A stretch of DNA of 64,000 nt from Arthrinium phaeospermum. Its lineage: Eukaryota; Ascomycota; Sordariomycetes; Amphisphaeriales; Apiosporaceae. Location: assembly GCA_006503535.1 (NCBI GenBank), contig QYRS01000007.1:930001-994000 (forward strand), written 5' to 3'. Shown here in pieces: positions 45,377 to 55,615 of the stretch; the first letter of the stretch is position 1, and each line of letters opens with the position of its first letter. The position numbers and the translations under genes are program-made. The notes beneath the pieces are model-generated. The model saw nothing but the letters and a program-made list of their open reading frames with translations. It ran no database searches and was not told where the DNA came from.

Positions 45377-48264
45377 CTACTGTGGCGGTTGGGCCTCCAC
45401 GCGCTCCTGGGCGTCGCGCAGTTGCCGGCGCAGGGTGTCCACGCTCGCCCTCAGATTGGCGTTATCCTGCTGAATGCGAGTGAGCTCCCGCACGTTCTCG
45501 TCGTACCAGCCCGTGCCCGGATCTCGGTAGGCCAGCAGCATACGTTGCGCTTCCGACTCGTGGAGTTGGCCCTCCACCCGCTCCACCTCGGTCCTCAGCC
45601 GGACGGCTTCCGCCCGCAGCTCGGTCGGGTCTTGGGGCAGCTCGTTGGTGCCGAAGATGGAACCAGCGGCCCAGGGGCGCCAGCCGGCCGCCGCCGCCGT
45701 TCTCGTGGTAGGGCGCGTGGGGTTGGTTTGTTGGATCCTCCTCGCCGCGTCGTCGAGCCTTTGCTGCATCATGGCGATCTCCGTCTGGCGCTCGTGGTCC
45801 GTTGCGTTCAGGTCCGTCAGGGCCTCGTTCAGCCGATGGATCTCCGCTTGGTCGTCGGCGCGCGCGTTGGTGGCGTCATCCAGTCGGTGTTGCAGTTCAT
45901 CGCGGGCCCGGGTCAAAGCAGCAACATCAGCTCCGCCTCCTTCCTGGTCGGCTCGTTGCGCTTCAGTGGCGGCATCCAGTCGGGTCTGCAAATCATCGCG
46001 CTCTCGGGTCAAAGCGGCAGCATTATCCCGGGCGGCCTGTAATTCAGTCGTCAGTCTGCCGATTTCCGCCTCGCCCTCGCGTCGCGCGTTGGTAGCGTCA
46101 TCCAGTTGGCGCTGCAGTTCATCGCGTGCCCGGGTCAGAGCAGCAACATCAGCTCCGCCTCCTCCTTCCTGGTCGGCTCGTTGCGCTTCAGTGGCGGCAT
46201 CCAGTCGGGTCTGCAAATCATCGCGCTCTCGGGTCAAAACGTCAGCATTATCCCGGGCGGCCTGTAACTCGGTCGTCAGTCTGCCGATTTCCACCTGGCC
46301 CTCGCGCCGCGCGTTGTTGGCATCGTCCAGTTCTGCTCGCAGGCGGTCGCGCTCCTGGGCCAAGAGAGCGGCATCACCAAGCTGCTTGCCGTCCAGTTCA
46401 CTGACCCTTTCGTTACACTGGTTCAGCGACTCGCGAGTTCCGTCCAACTCTGTCCGCAAGGTAGCGATATTCTCCTCAAGCTCCTGAACCCGAGCGACAG
46501 CAGTACCATTCTCTCCTTCCAAGACGCCGATCCTTTCATTTCTGGCCTCGAGCAACTGTTGAGCTTCGTCCAGCTGCCCTTGCAAAGTCGCGATCCTTTG
46601 CGTGGTCTCGTCGGCCACCCGCTCCAGCTCACTGACCCGTGCTTGGCTTGCCTTGAGGTCTGCTTCGGCTTTAGCCGCATCGCGTTCCCGCTCGCTAATC
46701 CGGCTCCTGAGTGTTTTGTTCCTAAGCTTTTCTTTGGTTAGCTCCGGCGATTGTCCCTCGGGGATACCCGACGTTTCGGCAGCGGCCAACGTCTTCAAAT
46801 GCTGGTTCTCCTCTAGCAGTTCCTCGTTGGATCTGTGGAGAGTCTCGAATTCTCTCTTAGACTGTTCCGCCGTTTCCAGGGCAGCTTGCTGGGCTTCTGT
46901 GGCGCTTAATAGCAGGCGCTCCAACTCTTCGACTCTCTGCTGCCGGGTCCTGTCCGAGGCCTGGATCTGGTCGAGCTCTCGTCCCAACCTCGTGCGCTCG
47001 GCCTGCAGCTCTGCCTCCAGTTCTGTCACCCTGTCCCTGAGGGCCGCCACTTCTCGGTCATGACTTGCAGCATTGTCGTCGCCGTTCTGGCGAAGTTGGC
47101 CGATCTCCTCTTGCAGCTGGCGCTTTTCGCCCTGGCATTTCTCTTGCTCGGCTTTTAGCTGTGCCTCCAGTTCGGACACCCTAGTCTCCAGCTGCGCCCG
47201 TTCCTGGCCGTGGCTCTCGGTCTCCTCGCTGTTCGTCTTGCTGGAGTCAGAAAGTGCCTTCTGCAAATCCTTGATCAGGGGCGTGAGTTCCTGGTTCTCC
47301 CGCTTTAGGTTATCGAGCTCTCTTTTCCAGTTGTCCACATCGGTTGTATGTTGGCCCACGTCTCTTTCCAGGTTGAGTTTTGCCTTTGCAGCCTTTCGAT
47401 AGTCCTCTCCAACTCGACAACGTTGCTTCGATCCGCCGCAGAGCCCTCGGGGCCCGGCGTCGTGAGCCGCGCTACCTCGGCCTTGAGGCGATTGACCTCC
47501 CCTTCGAGCCCCATTATCTTAACTCCGTCCACCACGGTGGCCTGTTCAAGCTCACCCTCTCGCCCTGATTTGTGCTTGCCCTGCGCTTTCTTGAGATCTC
47601 GATTGAGGTTGGCGATCAAACGATCCTTGTTGGCGACTGCTCGGGTGAGCTGGAAGACCTTGATACGGAACTCGTTGCTCTCCAATTCGTAATTGAAAGG
47701 GCGTTTGACGGTGCTGTCCCCCTCCAGCGCCTGCACCTTGTCCTCCCACTGCTTGAGCTCCTTGATATAGTCAGCCTCGTAGTTGGCACGGTCACGGGCC
47801 ATCTCGAGCTGCATCCGCTCGTAGTCGCTGGCGAGCCGGTTGAAGGCGGCGATGGGCACGGTGTCGGCCCCGGCGACCTCGGTCTTGTACGACTCCAGCC
47901 AGCCGGCGTTTCCTCCGGAGGGTCCTCTCGATGGTCTCCCTCTCCTCCTCGTTGACCTCGTGACCCCTCAGCCGGGCGAGCTCGCGGGCCTGGCGCTCCA
48001 CCTGCTCCTCGATCGTGGGCCCTGCTGGCCGGCCATATCAAGGACGTGCCGTGCGCCATTCTGGAAATCGAAGAACCTTTTGACGGCGGAGTTGTCCTTA
48101 GGGTCGAACCCGGGATCGGGCCTGCTGAAATTGAAGGGCAGTGCGGTGCCGTCGGCTGCCGTGAGAGGTACTGGTTTTGCAGAAAAGGCATTGGCATAAG
48201 CTGCTTCATGCGAAGCTGCTGGGTGCCCAGGACTGCCCGGTGCTTGACTCGACGAGCCAGCCAT
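45377..48264 (-). CDS. Long coiled-coil protein with 74-residue internal repeats (frame-interrupted)
   Basis: About 960 residues if read through three frame breaks. The N-terminus (ATG 48264) is Ser/Ala/Pro-rich with a short globular-looking stretch (FNFSRPDPGFDPKDNSAVKRFFDFQNG). From ~residue 85 to ~830 it is almost uninterrupted heptad sequence rich in Glu, Arg, Leu and Gln, typical of a rod-forming structural or tethering protein. Near 46.1 kb two consecutive ~74-residue units (ALTRARDELQ...ALTRERDDLQTRLDAATEAQ) repeat, with a diverged partial third. After a break with GWRPWAAGSIFG, a final coil ends at QPPQ. The frame changes at ~48018, ~47912 and ~47380, each by one base. No motor, kinase or membrane domain is visible; resemblance to myosin tails or SMC proteins is only generic. 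Function is unknown. It is divergent from the rhomboid gene. Confidence 0.7.
45876..46321. repeat. 222-bp in-frame coding repeat
   Basis: Two direct repeats with a period of 222-225 bp (for example the string CATCAGCTCCGCCTCC at 45925 and 46147), about 95 percent alike with substitutions and one added codon. They encode successive coiled-coil units, so unlike the other duplications in this half they are in frame and diverged. Confidence 0.85.
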
Positions 48265-48985
48265 GTTGATTCGGTGGTTCTGGGTAAGAGTGCTTCAGCT
48301 GATTTGATCAGGTAAGATTTTGCCAGCGATGACTGCCTATCTGCAGAGCTATGCCTGTCGGCATACTCTTAAGGTACGCGGTTACAGAAGATTTTGATGG
48401 CGGCATTCGGCAGTCCAGCCGTCGAACATGTGCTGTTCACCGCGTAAGGACATCGAGGGCATCGTGGGTCGCCAGCATGCAGACCGGGTGGGATTATTAT
48501 GGGGAGGAAGACCCTTGTATTCCCAAGACTGCTTGCTATTCATGACCTTGCTATGCTACAGCCCCTGAGTAAGATGCTTCTCTCTGAGCATTACCAAAAC
48601 GCCAAACATCGAGAGATACATAGTAGATCGTATACCTGTAATGGAGTCTCTAAGACGTTCGAAATGAGCATTATTGCCTATTTAAGTTTCGGGGTGGCTT
48701 ACTGTGCGGGAGGGTATGAGGCTTTGGTTTCGACCATCAAAGCACAAAACCAGGCCAAAACTGAATTATAGCTCTTTTTTTTCGATTTTCCTTTCTGTTT
48801 TCCCAGGTCCATTGTCATTCTCGCTTCGAAGTACCTGACAGACCGAGTAGAATGCCAGCCTGCTGGGTCTATGCCCTAGGGAGACGCCAGCGTTTGCGTA
48901 AGTGAACAGAATTTATTTAGGATGGTGGTGCTTCTTTTCATTCCTGACTTGCCCTTCTCTGATACCGCTGTCTGTTGTGCCAAAC
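48265..48985. other. Divergent promoter between coiled-coil and rhomboid genes
   Basis: 720 bp with no coding signature; includes a T-rich run at ~48774-48800. Probably carries the promoters of both flanking genes. Confidence 0.5.
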
Positions 48986-49859
48986 ATGAATTTCACCATG
49001 CAGGGCGTCCTCCGCCAAAGGCGCGCGTATCAATATCGTCTGGCTTATGCTCTCACATCTAAAGAGCGTTCATCAGAATATTTATCCCAGTATTCATCGG
49101 CATCAACACTCTCGTCTACGGAGCCTGGCTTTACACCGACAACAAACCCAACTTCCCGCCACGTCATGGCCGCGGGTCCTCATCGTTATCATCCAGGGCG
49201 TCGAGGGTGATGCAGCGACTGACACGATGGCTGACCCCGGAATTCATGCGAGACAACTTCGTGCTGGAGATGCGTAACCTCCGCGCCGGCCGCTGGTGGA
49301 CGCTCTTGACCCACGCCATCAGCCACCGGGACCTCTCGCACCTAGCGAGCAACATGGCGGCGTTCCATACCTTCGCGAGCATTGCGATGCGGCTCTGTGA
49401 CCCGCTCAAAGTCGCCGTGCTGTGCCTAGGGTCGGCCGCAGCGGCGGGCTGGCGCAGGTCCTCGACTGGCGCTACCGGCAAGGAGACGGCATGGTACTAC
49501 GGCGGGGGAACTTGCAGATAATCAAGTCCCATCAAGGGCAGGGAGCGAGCGCCATCACGGCGGGGCTGGCCATGGCCGTCACGGTGCTGCGGCCGTCAAT
49601 GCTCGTCAGGAGCTCGCTGCTCCCGTCCAGGCCCATGCCGCTTTGGGTGTTCGGTCTGTTCTGGTTTCTGAGCGACTGGTACGAACTCGGTACCGTACTG
49701 GAGGAGTATGCTGGTGGGCCACGCGGCCACTTGGGCGGAATGGTGTTCGGTGCCGCGTATGCTGGGCTGAAGTTGGTTAGTCTCACGGATATGACTACCG
49801 GCAATCCTATCTACACTTTACGTGTGATTTTGTCATACAGTGCAATGAAATCGTGGTAA
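48986..49859 (+). CDS. Rhomboid-family intramembrane serine protease (frame-interrupted)
   Basis: Reading from ATG 48986 (MNFTMQGVLRQRRAY) through two one-base frame breaks (~49062 and ~49442) gives about 290 residues. A first membrane segment is FIPVFIGINTLVYGAWLY. The rhomboid HxxxxHxxxN signature is present as HRDLSHLASN in the next segment, the nucleophile region reads GQGASAITAG, and the catalytic His lies in GHLGGMVFGAAYAG. All three are in the family order, so the protease core is complete. The serine motif is GASA rather than the usual GxSG. The short basic N-terminus could be a mitochondrial signal, as in the PARL/Pcp1 group, but this is weak. Rhomboids cut single-span membrane proteins within the bilayer; the substrate here is unknown. 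The proton channel follows on the same strand 270 bp downstream. Confidence 0.78.
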
Positions 49860-50130
49860 AAAGAAGCCCGGTAGGTTCATTATTCACAAGTGAAACTGTC
49901 GCTGGCGATTGATTGTTGCAGGGACTGGGCGTTCAAAGCTACATGTTGGTAGGTATTGTGCAACGGTGTTTAGCTCCCGATGTATTCCCGGAGAATGACG
50001 AACATGAGGCCCAAGCAACCAGCAAGGTCCTTCCTTTTATTAGTGACAGGCCTATGACAGTAAGCTCAATCCAACCACTTGGCGAAACCGCAGAGAAACG
50101 GACTGCAATACGCAGTCCCTCGCCGAGACC

Positions 50131-51028
50131 ATGGGTGATCGTACGCCACTTCTAGGTGAGCTATTTTGCTTTCATTATTCGTACTTGATTAGATCGTCGC
50201 ATCGAGAATGCAGAAGGCGACTGCCGTCGTGTCACGCGCGGGTTGGTCCGAGTATACAGGCTTCAGTTCCCGCCTCGCCTGGAATGTTTTTGCGCGCAAA
50301 GAAGCACTTATGCGGCCGCACAGCTAACCGAGACAGTCCCCGAGAGCGGAAGCCTCGTCAATGGTTTTACGTATGATTGGAGGGCAACCTACCGCAAGGC
50401 GCGCCGCGAAACCCGGCGCTTCCTCGCATCCAAGGCGAAGCACTGGGTCATCCTCGCCCTCGTGGCCCTCGACGTCGCAGGCATCCTGAGCGACATCTTC
50501 ATCGCTCTCGTCACGTGCGAGCTCAAGATCGAGGATAGGCCATGGGTGCAGCCGACGCGGGCCGCGCTGACCACCTTCTCGCTGGTGATGAGCTGTTCCT
50601 ACTTGAACTGCTGCTTTGTCTGTGGGCAGAAGGCATCCGGTAATACATGAGACGATCCCGCCCGATGGCGTTGAGAAGGAAGACGCTGACCACATTGATC
50701 TTTTCAGCTACCTCTCAAACTGGTTTCACTGCTTCGATGCATTCGTCATCGTCGGCAGTTTCGTGATTGACCTCCTTGAGCACGGCGTCGCGGAAGAGAT
50801 CGCGTCGCTAATTGTCATCCCCGCCTGTGGAGGTTCGTCAAGATTGCCAACGAGCTCAGCGTCGAGGCTTCGGAGAAGATCGAGGAGATCCAGCGGAGGG
50901 TCGAGGAGCTTGAGAAGGAAAACGCGGATCTGCGCGTCGGCTGGGCCAGGGCAGGCGACAACAAGACGAAGAGGCGGCATGACTCGAGAGTGCATCCCGA
51001 CCAGTCGTTGGGCTCCCTATTGTGCTGA
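50131..51028 (+). CDS. Voltage-gated proton channel, Hv1-like (frame-interrupted)
   Basis: Four-segment voltage-sensor channel that extrudes protons across the plasma membrane. A small first exon 50131-50155 (MGDRTPLL) is followed by an intron ending near 50321, an exon to 50639, a 68-nt intron (50640-50707) and a last exon to TGA 51026-51028. Segment S1 (WVILALVALDVAGILSDIFIAL) holds the Asp expected for the selectivity filter. S2 follows at TRAALTTFSLVMSCS, S3 at WFHCFDAFVIVGSFVIDLL, and S4 is RLWRFVKIANELS with Arg, Arg and Lys at three-residue spacing. A C-terminal coiled coil (IEEIQRRVEELEKENADL) matches the dimerisation helix of Hv1. The frame breaks by one base at ~50601 and ~50819 (just before S4), with possibly one more near 50370. 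Fungal homologues have been described as functional proton channels. Confidence 0.8.
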
Positions 51029-51072
51029 TGCTCTTCCCGGACCAGTCGTTGGGGCTCCCTATTGTGCTGATG
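50999..51072. repeat. 41-bp tandem duplication at the 3' end of the channel gene
   Basis: The GACCAGTCGTTGGG...GTGCTGATG unit occurs at 50999-51039 and again from 51040; the second copy has one more G in a G run. The stop codon of the channel lies in the first copy. Confidence 0.9.
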
Positions 51073-51198
51073 TATGCTCTAGAAGTCCGGTCGTGTTCCG
51101 GTCTGGCGATTTCCATGGCCCGGTGATCAACACCACCCCTCTTAAAGCGGATGGATGTGCATATTTGAAAACAACTAACGCGGTACCATCAGACCATC

Positions 51199-51324
51199 TT
51201 GCTGCAGTGGATTGAATGCCAACCATGGTCGGTGGTGATGCATGTCTAAGTAGTTTGTGTTTTGCTGCAGTGGATTGAATGCCAACCATGGTCGGTGGTG
51301 ATGCATGTCTAAGTAGTTTGTGTT
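51199..51324. repeat. 63-bp exact tandem duplication
   Basis: Copies 51199-51261 and 51262-51324 are identical (unit beginning TTGCTGCAGTGG). Non-coding, just downstream of the channel gene. Confidence 0.95.
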
Positions 51325-51719
51325 ACCGAGAAAATACATGAAACTTATTTTAACGCCAACATATGTTCAACACGAGCTTTTTCGGGGTCGTATAAGTACG
51401 CAGCATGCAGCGCTCGAGGTAATTGCGGTAGCTTTCTTTACCTCGCACCTTGAGTTAAACCGCTGCGAGTTCCAGCTGCACACTACTCGGGCTAGGATAT
51501 GGATATTGTACATATATTGCACATAGATGGATCGCTATCTGGATCTGACCCAAGCTTGCTTTTGGAGATCGCGTCCGCAACGAGTCCGCAAAAGTAGGAG
51601 CTCGGCTCACCCCATCGAGTTCCTCCCGTCCAGTTCAGATAGGACCGTAGGACCTTTGAAATGCTAAATTGGTGGCGGTACTAGTTTCTGGCTATCGTAT
51701 TTACCTAATAAAATCTAAG

Positions 51720-51854
51720 TCGAACGATACGGTAGCGGGCTTGCGGGCGCTCACGCACCAACGACTGCCAGAGAGCGAGGGTCGCATCGAACGATACGGT
51801 AGCGGGCTTGCGGGCGCTCACGCACCAACGACTGCCAGAGAGCGAGGGTCGCAT
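51720..51854. repeat. 67-bp exact tandem duplication
   Basis: Copies 51721-51787 and 51788-51854 are identical (unit beginning CGAACGATACGG). Non-coding. Confidence 0.95.
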
Positions 51855-52669
51855 TCCTCTCTCCCCAACATGGCACTTTTTTCGCTGCAGCTGCCCAGTA
51901 ACTGGCCCCCCCGTGTCCCCTGTCTAGCCTGGAGGTTGGAGGTTGGGGGGACCTCTTGGCAGTGCCGCTGGGCTGGAAAGGGCATGGCCGCCTCCAGTAG
52001 ACCAATTGCCCGAGTGAGAGCCCCGTCGAAAAAGCAACCCCTAAAATTAAACCCGTGCAACTCATCTCCAACATGGCAACATCAGTTCAACAACACATCG
52101 AGTCCCACAAACTATCGTGCCTTTTTCCCCGTCATGTGGTCCAACGACGGACGCCGGTCTGCTGTACCAGGCACGGCAACTCGACAACAAGATACGAAAA
52201 CATCGGATTGAAAAGAAAGACTTCTGAAGCAAGTCAACAAGTGTACGACGACGCCGGCGCATCAAGGCTCGCCAAAGGATTGCAGAGGGTGCATGTAAGT
52301 ACGGGGGAGCTTAAGGTTTGACTTGGGTATGGCCCAATCGACATGATCCCCCTGGACAGTATTTTGCTCAACGCGGTCCGGTCCACGAACATCGACGGTG
52401 CCTCAGTCTGGAAAACGGGTCGGTGCGAGTCCAGACGGGTCATAAGATGCTTCTGGGCGCGACCATATCTGGCCGCTCTCCCCTCCCCCTTCTTGTCCTC
52501 TCCATCTTGTCCCCAGGAGATATCAGAAAACATATGTATATATATACGGAGCCTTTATTCGTTCGTTCGCTTTAGATCTATTGCTGCATCCAATCTGACT
52601 GCTTGTTTATATTATAATATCTGCCCATTCCTAGCGTCTTCGCTCGTTACACCCCCAGCCCTCATCAAG

Positions 52670-53453
52670 ATGAAGTACACTCTGCCCGCCGTCCTCCTGG
52701 CTGTCGCCGTCTCGGCCCAGTCCACCAGCGCAAGCAGCGGCAGCAGCAGCACCTGCGCTGCTGCCAACATCGTCGATGCCTGCCTCGACACCACCAACGG
52801 CTACCTGGCCTCATGCACAGACAATGCCGACTATCAGTGCAAGTGCGACAAGTATACTGCCATCATGACGTACGTTCTACCTGCTCACTCCCGGCTTCCC
52901 AAAATCTACGATAGAACCATACTAACGAGTGCGCTCTCAAGCTGCTTCAACAACTGCCCGAACGACCCGCGTTCTTCTAGCTACGCCAACTCCAAGCAGC
53001 TCTACTGGTGAGACCCTCTCTTTTTTCCGTATACCCTCTCTTTATACCAAAGCACTGGGCACAACCTGCCCTGCCCTGCCATATCCGCAACTCTCTCCAT
53101 CTCTCTCTTTTCTTCGTCGAACTTTTTTCTTCTCCCGTGGGGACTGTGGAACCAGCAACAACTAACGATACCTTCTTTTTTTCCAAAACATCAGCATGAA
53201 CGCCTCTCTCTACTCCTCCCAAACGGCCCAGCCCACGACGACCGGCAGCGCGTCGGCCCCCGTCTCGGCCGCCGCCACCACCACCCCTGCCTCTGCCGGC
53301 GGCGACAAGGTCGGCGCGGCCGCCACCGGCGCCTCGAGCTCCGCGGCGACCGCCAAGTCGACCGACGCCGCCAAGAACGGCGCCGCCGAGATGCTGGCCA
53401 ACACGTCAGGTCTCATGCTGGCCGTGGCCGCCATCATTGCCGCCGTCCTGTAA
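52670..53453 (+). CDS. GPI-anchored serine-rich cell-wall protein with eight cysteines
   Basis: Three exons (52670-52869, 52942-53007, 53195-53453) join exactly into 174 residues. A cleavable signal peptide (residues 1-17, ending VSAQ) is followed by a Ser-rich spacer and a compact domain with eight Cys (spacing C-8-C-10-C-7-C-1-C-8-C-3-C-16-C) that spans all three exons and includes QCKCDKY and CFNNCPND. A long Ala/Thr/Ser-rich stalk follows, probably O-glycosylated, then a GPI signal (omega site near KNGAA, hydrophobic LMLAVAAIIAAVL to the stop). It matches what fungal genomes label GPI-anchored serine-rich protein. The cysteine count and CxC pair recall CFEM domains, but the spacing is not the CFEM consensus. 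Likely role is at the wall or membrane surface; no enzymatic motif is seen. The frame is intact, unlike most neighbours. Confidence 0.88.
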
Positions 53454-54804
53454 GAGACACAAACACAGACACACCCAAAAAGAAAAAGGAGCACGAGAAG
53501 ATCACGATAGTATGAAAAAAAAAGACGAAAACCCATCACTCACTCGGGATTGTTGATGGTGATGATAATGGTGTTGGTAGTGGTGGTGGTTGTTTGACGA
53601 TCGAACGATTTATTATTTGTATATGAGCCTATGCGTTACGGTGTTTATTATTATCATTCTTATTGTGTGTGGTATTGGCCTCATACCTGGCGGATACACA
53701 TATTACGGCGGCATCTACTGGGCGCCTTTTGGTGGTTTACGAAGTCCTTGCTTCTTACTATAGCGGCCAAGCAACCGGTGCTAGTTCTGCATTGGGCACT
53801 CGGACACATCATATAAGCCCGCCACTAATAAATAATCACAATCTTGCCGTGAAGCATTTCAAGTCTCTTGGGAGTGAACGGAATTTCCTTGACAGCTGCA
53901 GTTATGGTACTTGAGCGGCTCTGAGCGACGTCTCGTAATGCTAGTAACCAGGGCAGCCTTCCGACCAACATCCGCCCCTGCTGTAGACACAATCTAACAC
54001 CGCTACCTGCAACTTTGAGAATACAATCAAGAATATCCAAAAATAGCCAGGAAATCCCCTGGTTGCCGTATCAAGATGGGAATACTCGAGTCCGTCCGGC
54101 TGGTTCAGGAGTGCATATAGTTTAGACTGTCGGGCCCAGAGGCATTCGGGATAATAACTTTATACTGTCGAATTTATTTCAGGTAACGGGAACGGGAACG
54201 GGAACTGTTTCGCAGTATCAGGGTAGTGTCCTGTTTGAGCCTTGGGACATCTTGAACTCTGTAATTCCTTCGTCGTTACAGGGTTTTTCCCTTTGCTATT
54301 AGACACCCGAAGAGTAGGTTAAGTTGAGCTAAAACTCTCTTTGATAATGATCGGAAGAAAGCTGGCAGTACCTCAGGTGGCTGAATCGAAAATGTGACGA
54401 GTTGGCCGTTGTGTACTATGGTTTTTGGCCGGTTCATGGAGTCGCCATTTTCAGATATTCAGCGCGCATTGAGGATATCTCTATATTTCTATCAGTCTCG
54501 CGCGGCCACCCGCATTATATCAAGGTTGCATCCCCAAAAACAAGCAACTGGCTGACAGTTTTGGAATGCCTAGGTTTCTGTAGACCCAGCTTGCGTCTCG
54601 TGGCGAAAAGGGAAAACGCAGCAGTCACCACTTGCATATGCACATAAAACGACCTTGGGGCTTTCAACAGACTTTTTACTGTACAATCCCCACGCACGCG
54701 CGTACCGCCCCCGAAGCTATGTACAATGTGCCCCCAGAACAAAAGAGAGTATGCGTAACGAGCCCAGTTGTACTCCGTTGGCCAAAAACACATGTTCGCG
54801 CTCT
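53454..54804. other. Spacer between convergent genes
   Basis: No supported gene. A GGGAAC hexanucleotide run lies at ~54186-54206. Convergent 3' flanks of the GPI protein gene and the complex I gene. Confidence 0.5.
54186..54206. repeat. GGGAAC hexanucleotide repeat
   Basis: Three consecutive GGGAAC units preceded by a diverged GGTAAC. Non-coding. Confidence 0.85.
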
Positions 54805-55615
54805 CTACTTTCGGTACCACATCCTCGTGATCTTGGTCTGTCGCATCTTGCGCTGGAGCTGGAAGATGCCGTACATGAGGGCCTCGCTGGTGGGCGGGCA
54901 GCCGGGAACGTAGACATCGACGGGGACGACGCGGTCGCAACCACGGACGACGCTGTAGCTGTAGTGGTAGTAGCCGCCGCCGTTGGCGCAGCTGCCCATG
55001 CTGACGACCCAGCGGGGCTCGGGCATCTGATCGTAGACCTGGCGCAGGGCGGGGGCCATCTTGTTGGTCAGGGTGCCGGCGACGATCATGACATCGGACT
55101 GACGGGGCGAGGCACGGAAAATGATTCCGAGACGATCCTGGTCGTATCGCGGCGTGGACAGGTGCATCATTTCGACGGCGCAGCAGGCCAGACCGAAGGT
55201 CATGGGCCATAACGAGGACTGGCGGGCCCAATTGGCGACTTGGTCGAGGGTGGTCCTGTGTGATTTCTTATGTCAACAACTGCGAGCCTTTCCTATCCCA
55301 GTGAGTTTTGTTCGTACAGTGCATATTGAATGACGCCCTTGGTGCCCTCCTGGCTCGGCAATGGCACCTCCCTTCGCTCCTTGTTCACCAGGCCGGTCGA
55401 GCCGTGAGCGGTCACGGCCGCGGCGGTCTTGTTGCTACTCGTCGAGAAGGCGGCGACGGATCGCAGGGGAAATAGGTGGGTGGCGGGCTTCGCTGTATAT
55501 CGAATTGAATAGGTCAGCTTCCTCCTCGGAATGTTTCCTTCGGTATCGCGGGCGGGAAAGGGACGCACGCACCTCGCAAAGCCAGCGAAGCGGCCCTTCT
55601 TGAAGACGCCAGCAT
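54805..55615 (-). CDS. NDUFS7: Mitochondrial complex I subunit PSST (NDUFS7 / 19.3 kDa)
   Basis: Nuclear-encoded subunit of NADH:ubiquinone oxidoreductase that holds iron-sulfur cluster N2 next to the quinone site. Three exons on the minus strand (55615-55573, 55492-55318, 55255-54805; introns 80 and 62 nt) join in frame into 222 residues. The N-terminus [15 protein letters not shown] and [10 protein letters not shown] is a mitochondrial presequence. The conserved core reads [19 protein letters not shown], then [19 protein letters not shown] and [11 protein letters not shown]; the four cluster ligands are the CC pair and the Cys in GSC and PGC. Length and motifs are standard for fungal NDUFS7. 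It is expected to be essential for complex I and its frame is intact, in contrast to most genes of this half. Confidence 0.97.

Larger units (their letters stand above)
51029..52669. other. Spacer with stacked tandem duplications
   Basis: No supported gene. Two further exact tandem duplications (51199-51324 and 51720-51854) lie here. The right end, with a pyrimidine-rich leader at ~52479-52669, is the promoter of the GPI-anchored protein gene. Confidence 0.5.

Noticed and set aside
45876..46321. 222-bp repeat as another assembly duplication
   Set aside because: Copies carry substitutions and an in-frame codon difference and encode sensible consecutive heptads, so it is a genuine protein repeat.
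45645..46487. 280-codon plus-strand Ser/Ala/Arg-rich open frame
   Set aside because: Antisense of the coiled-coil gene; its Ser-rich repeats are the complement of Glu/Arg-rich heptads.
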